From: Alphaproteobacteria bacterium
GTDB lineage: Bacteria > Pseudomonadota > Alphaproteobacteria > CAISOG01
Direction: 5' to 3'
Length of the DNA: 8,076 nt
Assembly: GCA_018883285.1 (NCBI GenBank)
Contig: VEQJ01000044.1
Coordinates: forward strand, 1 to 8,076
Part shown: positions 6,473 to 8,076 of the stretch, piece after piece
How positions within the stretch are numbered: the first letter of the stretch is position 1
Layout: each line of letters begins with the position of its first letter
Notes under the pieces: model-generated
Seen by the model: only the letters and a program-made list of their open reading frames with translations
What the model was told of the DNA's origin: nothing
Database searches by the model: none
Translations under genes and position numbers: made by a program

Positions 6473-7477
6473 ATGTTCATGCCCCCCGTACCAATCGCGA
6501 TCATGATCGCTACGGTCATCAACAATCATCCGGCCACTGCCAAAAATTATGGATCGGGTTTGGTGCAACAGCCCCCCGCCAATTCGCCAAGCTATTTCGA
6601 ACAAATTTTTGGCTGGATGTTCAGCGATTTGCCCATAACCGTGGGGCAACAGGTTGTTGAGGTTTTTTGGTTGTGCCTGATATTGGCCGTTTTGCTGGGG
6701 TTCTTGGGGATTATTCGTTTGGTTGTTTTGGCCAGACCCTTGCTGGTTACCCTGATTCTGCGGTTAAGCTTGTTGTCGCTGATTGTTATGGTCAGTTCAT
6801 TTTTGTTTCGCATGGGCGAATGGCCAACCGCCACCACCTTAGCCTTGGTATGGATATTGTTGGTCAGCCGTTGGTGGGTCAGCTTTAGGCCTGCCGCGGT
6901 TGCAAAGGCCTGGCGCTATCAGCCCCCAGGATTCCGCCTGATGGATTGGGCGCGCAGTCTGGGCATCAGGCCTGGGGCATCCCGCCATGCCAAAAGTTCC
7001 CCGCATTCCCCCCCACGCCGCCGCCATGCTGGTTGGTTTAGGCCACGCCTGCCCAGCTTGCGTGAGGTGTTTTCGTTGCGTCTGTGGATGCGGTGGTTGG
7101 GGAAATTGCTGTTGATGCTGGGATCCCTATTGACGGGGTTGGCCAGAGCGATTGAGCGGGAACAAAAGGCGGCCGCCGCCAAAAATGCCAACCGTGCTGG
7201 GGCGCATCAGGCTAAGCCAAGCGCATCAAGCGCGTCCCAAACTGTGCCGCCGCCCAAGCCTTCGCGATCCCCGCCCCCTCCGCCGCCGCCCCCTCCTAAA
7301 GGCGGTATGAGTCAGGCCGAGGCGCTAAAGCTGCTGGGGCTGCCCCAGGGTGCCAGTCTTGAGCAAATTCGTGCTGCCCACCGTCGGTTGATGATCCGCT
7401 ATCACCCGGATCACGGCGGCGATGCCAAGGTGGCGGCCAGAATTAACCAGGCCAAGGATGTCTTGCTGGGTCGCTAA
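6473..7477 (+). CDS. Membrane-anchored J-domain protein with Pam18/Tim14-like C-terminus
   Basis: A 334-residue co-chaperone expected to stimulate a DnaK-type Hsp70 at the cytoplasmic face of the inner membrane. Hydrophobic segments lie at about 61-87, 90-112 and 119-138, with a weaker one near 207-225. A basic Arg/Pro-rich region (about 165-200), an Ala/Lys/Ser linker and nine consecutive prolines (267-275) lead to a C-terminal J domain (about 279-334). It carries the invariant HPD at 311-313 and ends in GGDAKVAARINQAKDVLLGR. That end and the AHRRLM helix closely resemble mitochondrial Pam18/Tim14 and the alphaproteobacterial TimB proteins. There is no zinc-finger or peptide-binding domain, so it is not a classical DnaJ. 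GGGGGG (6462-6467) is 5 nt before the ATG; in-frame ATGs at 6479 and 6503 are alternative starts. The 35-bp gap to mipZ implies one operon. Client and role are unknown. Confidence 0.85.
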   Translation: MFMPPVPIAIMIATVINNHPATAKNYGSGLVQQPPANSPSYFEQIFGWMFSDLPITVGQQVVEVFWLCLILAVLLGFLGIIRLVVLARPLLVTLILRLSLLSLIVMVSSFLFRMGEWPTATTLALVWILLVSRWWVSFRPAAVAKAWRYQPPGFRLMDWARSLGIRPGASRHAKSSPHSPPRRRHAGWFRPRLPSLREVFSLRLWMRWLGKLLLMLGSLLTGLARAIEREQKAAAAKNANRAGAHQAKPSASSASQTVPPPKPSRSPPPPPPPPPKGGMSQAEALKLLGLPQGASLEQIRAAHRRLMIRYHPDHGGDAKVAARINQAKDVLLGR

Positions 7478-7515
7478 ACCAACCAACCCTGTAGCCTGCC
7501 GTTGCTGGCTAAGTC

Positions 7516-8007
7516 CTAGGCGGAAATAACCAAATTGCCTTGAGCGGCCGGATTGGGCGCGATAGCGGCATTTTGCGTGGGTAGGCCGTTGGCTTTTGCC
7601 AGCCGTTCACTCTCGGCCTGATCCATTTGGGTCGCCACCTCACGCCAGCTGTTACGCAGTGGTTCCAGCAGGTTGATGACATCCTGAGCCGCCTTTGGAT
7701 CATTCTTAATGTCCACATCGGGCAAACGATGCAGGCAACAGGTAAAGATTTTCTCCAGATTGGCAGCTATCTGACCCCCCTCCTCAAGATTCAGGGTCGT
7801 TAAAAAATGTTCGATGATATCGCGCGCTTTGCAGCAGGCCTTCCATCGTCGTTCAATTTCGTTGGCTTCAATGGCGATAATGGCATCTTTCAGCCAGAAA
7901 ATTGCCCGATCATACAGCAAGAAAACAATTCTTGCCGGTGAGGCAGAGAGGATTTGTTGGTTCGAGTAGGCCTGTACCTTGCCTTGGATATAGCTTTGCT
8001 GCGTCAT
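7516..8007 (-). CDS. fliS: Flagellar export chaperone FliS
   Basis: A 163-residue cytoplasmic chaperone that binds the C-terminus of flagellin, keeps it unpolymerised and delivers it to the flagellar type III export machinery. The family pattern is clear: an N-terminal AYSNQQILSASPARIVFLLYD (13-33), an amphipathic helix to about 65, then LNLEEGGQIAANLEKIF (72-88) and the closing INLLEPLRNSWREV (111-124). The core ends near residue 125, where most FliS proteins end. A further 38 residues rich in Ala, Pro and Asn form a probably disordered extension. Cysteines occur as two adjacent pairs (58-59 and 90-91), which is unusual. The frame is open upstream to the window edge, but the ribosome binding site selects the ATG at 8007. 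It converges with the J-domain gene, and other flagellar genes would lie beyond the right edge. Confidence 0.9.
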   Translation of the reverse strand: MTQQSYIQGKVQAYSNQQILSASPARIVFLLYDRAIFWLKDAIIAIEANEIERRWKACCKARDIIEHFLTTLNLEEGGQIAANLEKIFTCCLHRLPDVDIKNDPKAAQDVINLLEPLRNSWREVATQMDQAESERLAKANGLPTQNAAIAPNPAAQGNLVISA

Positions 8008-8012
8008 GCTTG

Positions 8013-8019
8013 CCTTCCT
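8013..8019 (-). promoter_or_regulatory. fliS: Ribosome binding site of fliS
   Basis: On the minus strand AGGAAGG lies 5 nt before the ATG at 8007. It fixes the start, because the frame itself stays open for 23 more codons to the window edge with no sensible FliS sequence. No convincing sigma28 or sigma54 flagellar promoter is visible in 8020-8076, so fliS is probably transcribed from further upstream. Confidence 0.6.
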
Positions 8020-8076
8020 GGTGTGCGTTACGCTTAAAGGGTTTAGAGTCTTACCATAGCAGCTAACCCCTAAGCC

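Noticed and set aside
7492..7511. TAGCC/GGCTA inverted repeat between the convergent J-domain and fliS genes
   Set aside because: Only 5 bp of stem with a 10-nt loop and no T-run on either strand, too weak to call a terminator.

Overview
The window looks like chromosomal DNA of a free-living, probably flagellated alphaproteobacterium with moderate GC content. MipZ is a division-site regulator essentially confined to Alphaproteobacteria. The J-domain protein beside it has a C-terminal domain very like mitochondrial Pam18/Tim14. FliS implies a flagellum. The tRNA-His keeps the ordinary G-1:C73 pair, which argues against the Rhizobiales/Rhodobacterales/Caulobacterales group and fits a Rhodospirillales-like lineage. 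This placement is inferred from the sequence alone.

Layout: bases 1-about 62 (or 108) hold the 3' tail of a gene that starts outside the window. A LysE/RhtB-family exporter gene follows (101-757, +). Its stop codon lies inside a 179-bp imperfect palindrome (753-931) that fills most of the gap to the convergent EVE-domain gene (975-1382, -). The EVE gene has a plausible promoter at 1419-1447 and is divergent from a very large exported TPR/coiled-coil protein (1507-5136, +). That protein probably starts at a TTG codon and has a signal peptide, beta-rich N-terminal regions and a long helical repeat region. A short stem-loop, an 8-bp inverted repeat and a sigma70-like promoter lead to tRNA-His (GTG) at 5311-5388. 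Next come mipZ (5454-6437, +) and, 35 bp later, a membrane-anchored J-domain gene (6473-7477, +), probably one operon. The convergent fliS gene (7516-8007, -) closes the window.

How the genes relate: MipZ links chromosome-origin position to FtsZ placement. The J protein is a candidate Hsp70 recruiter at the inner membrane. The large TPR protein is exported and probably acts as a periplasmic scaffold. FliS belongs to flagellar assembly. The grouping suggests cell-envelope, pole and division functions, but only mipZ and the J gene have operon-like spacing. I see no phage, transposase, CRISPR array or defence system. The least expected items are the palindromic element, the architecture of the 1209-residue protein, and the pairing of MipZ with a Pam18-like J protein.
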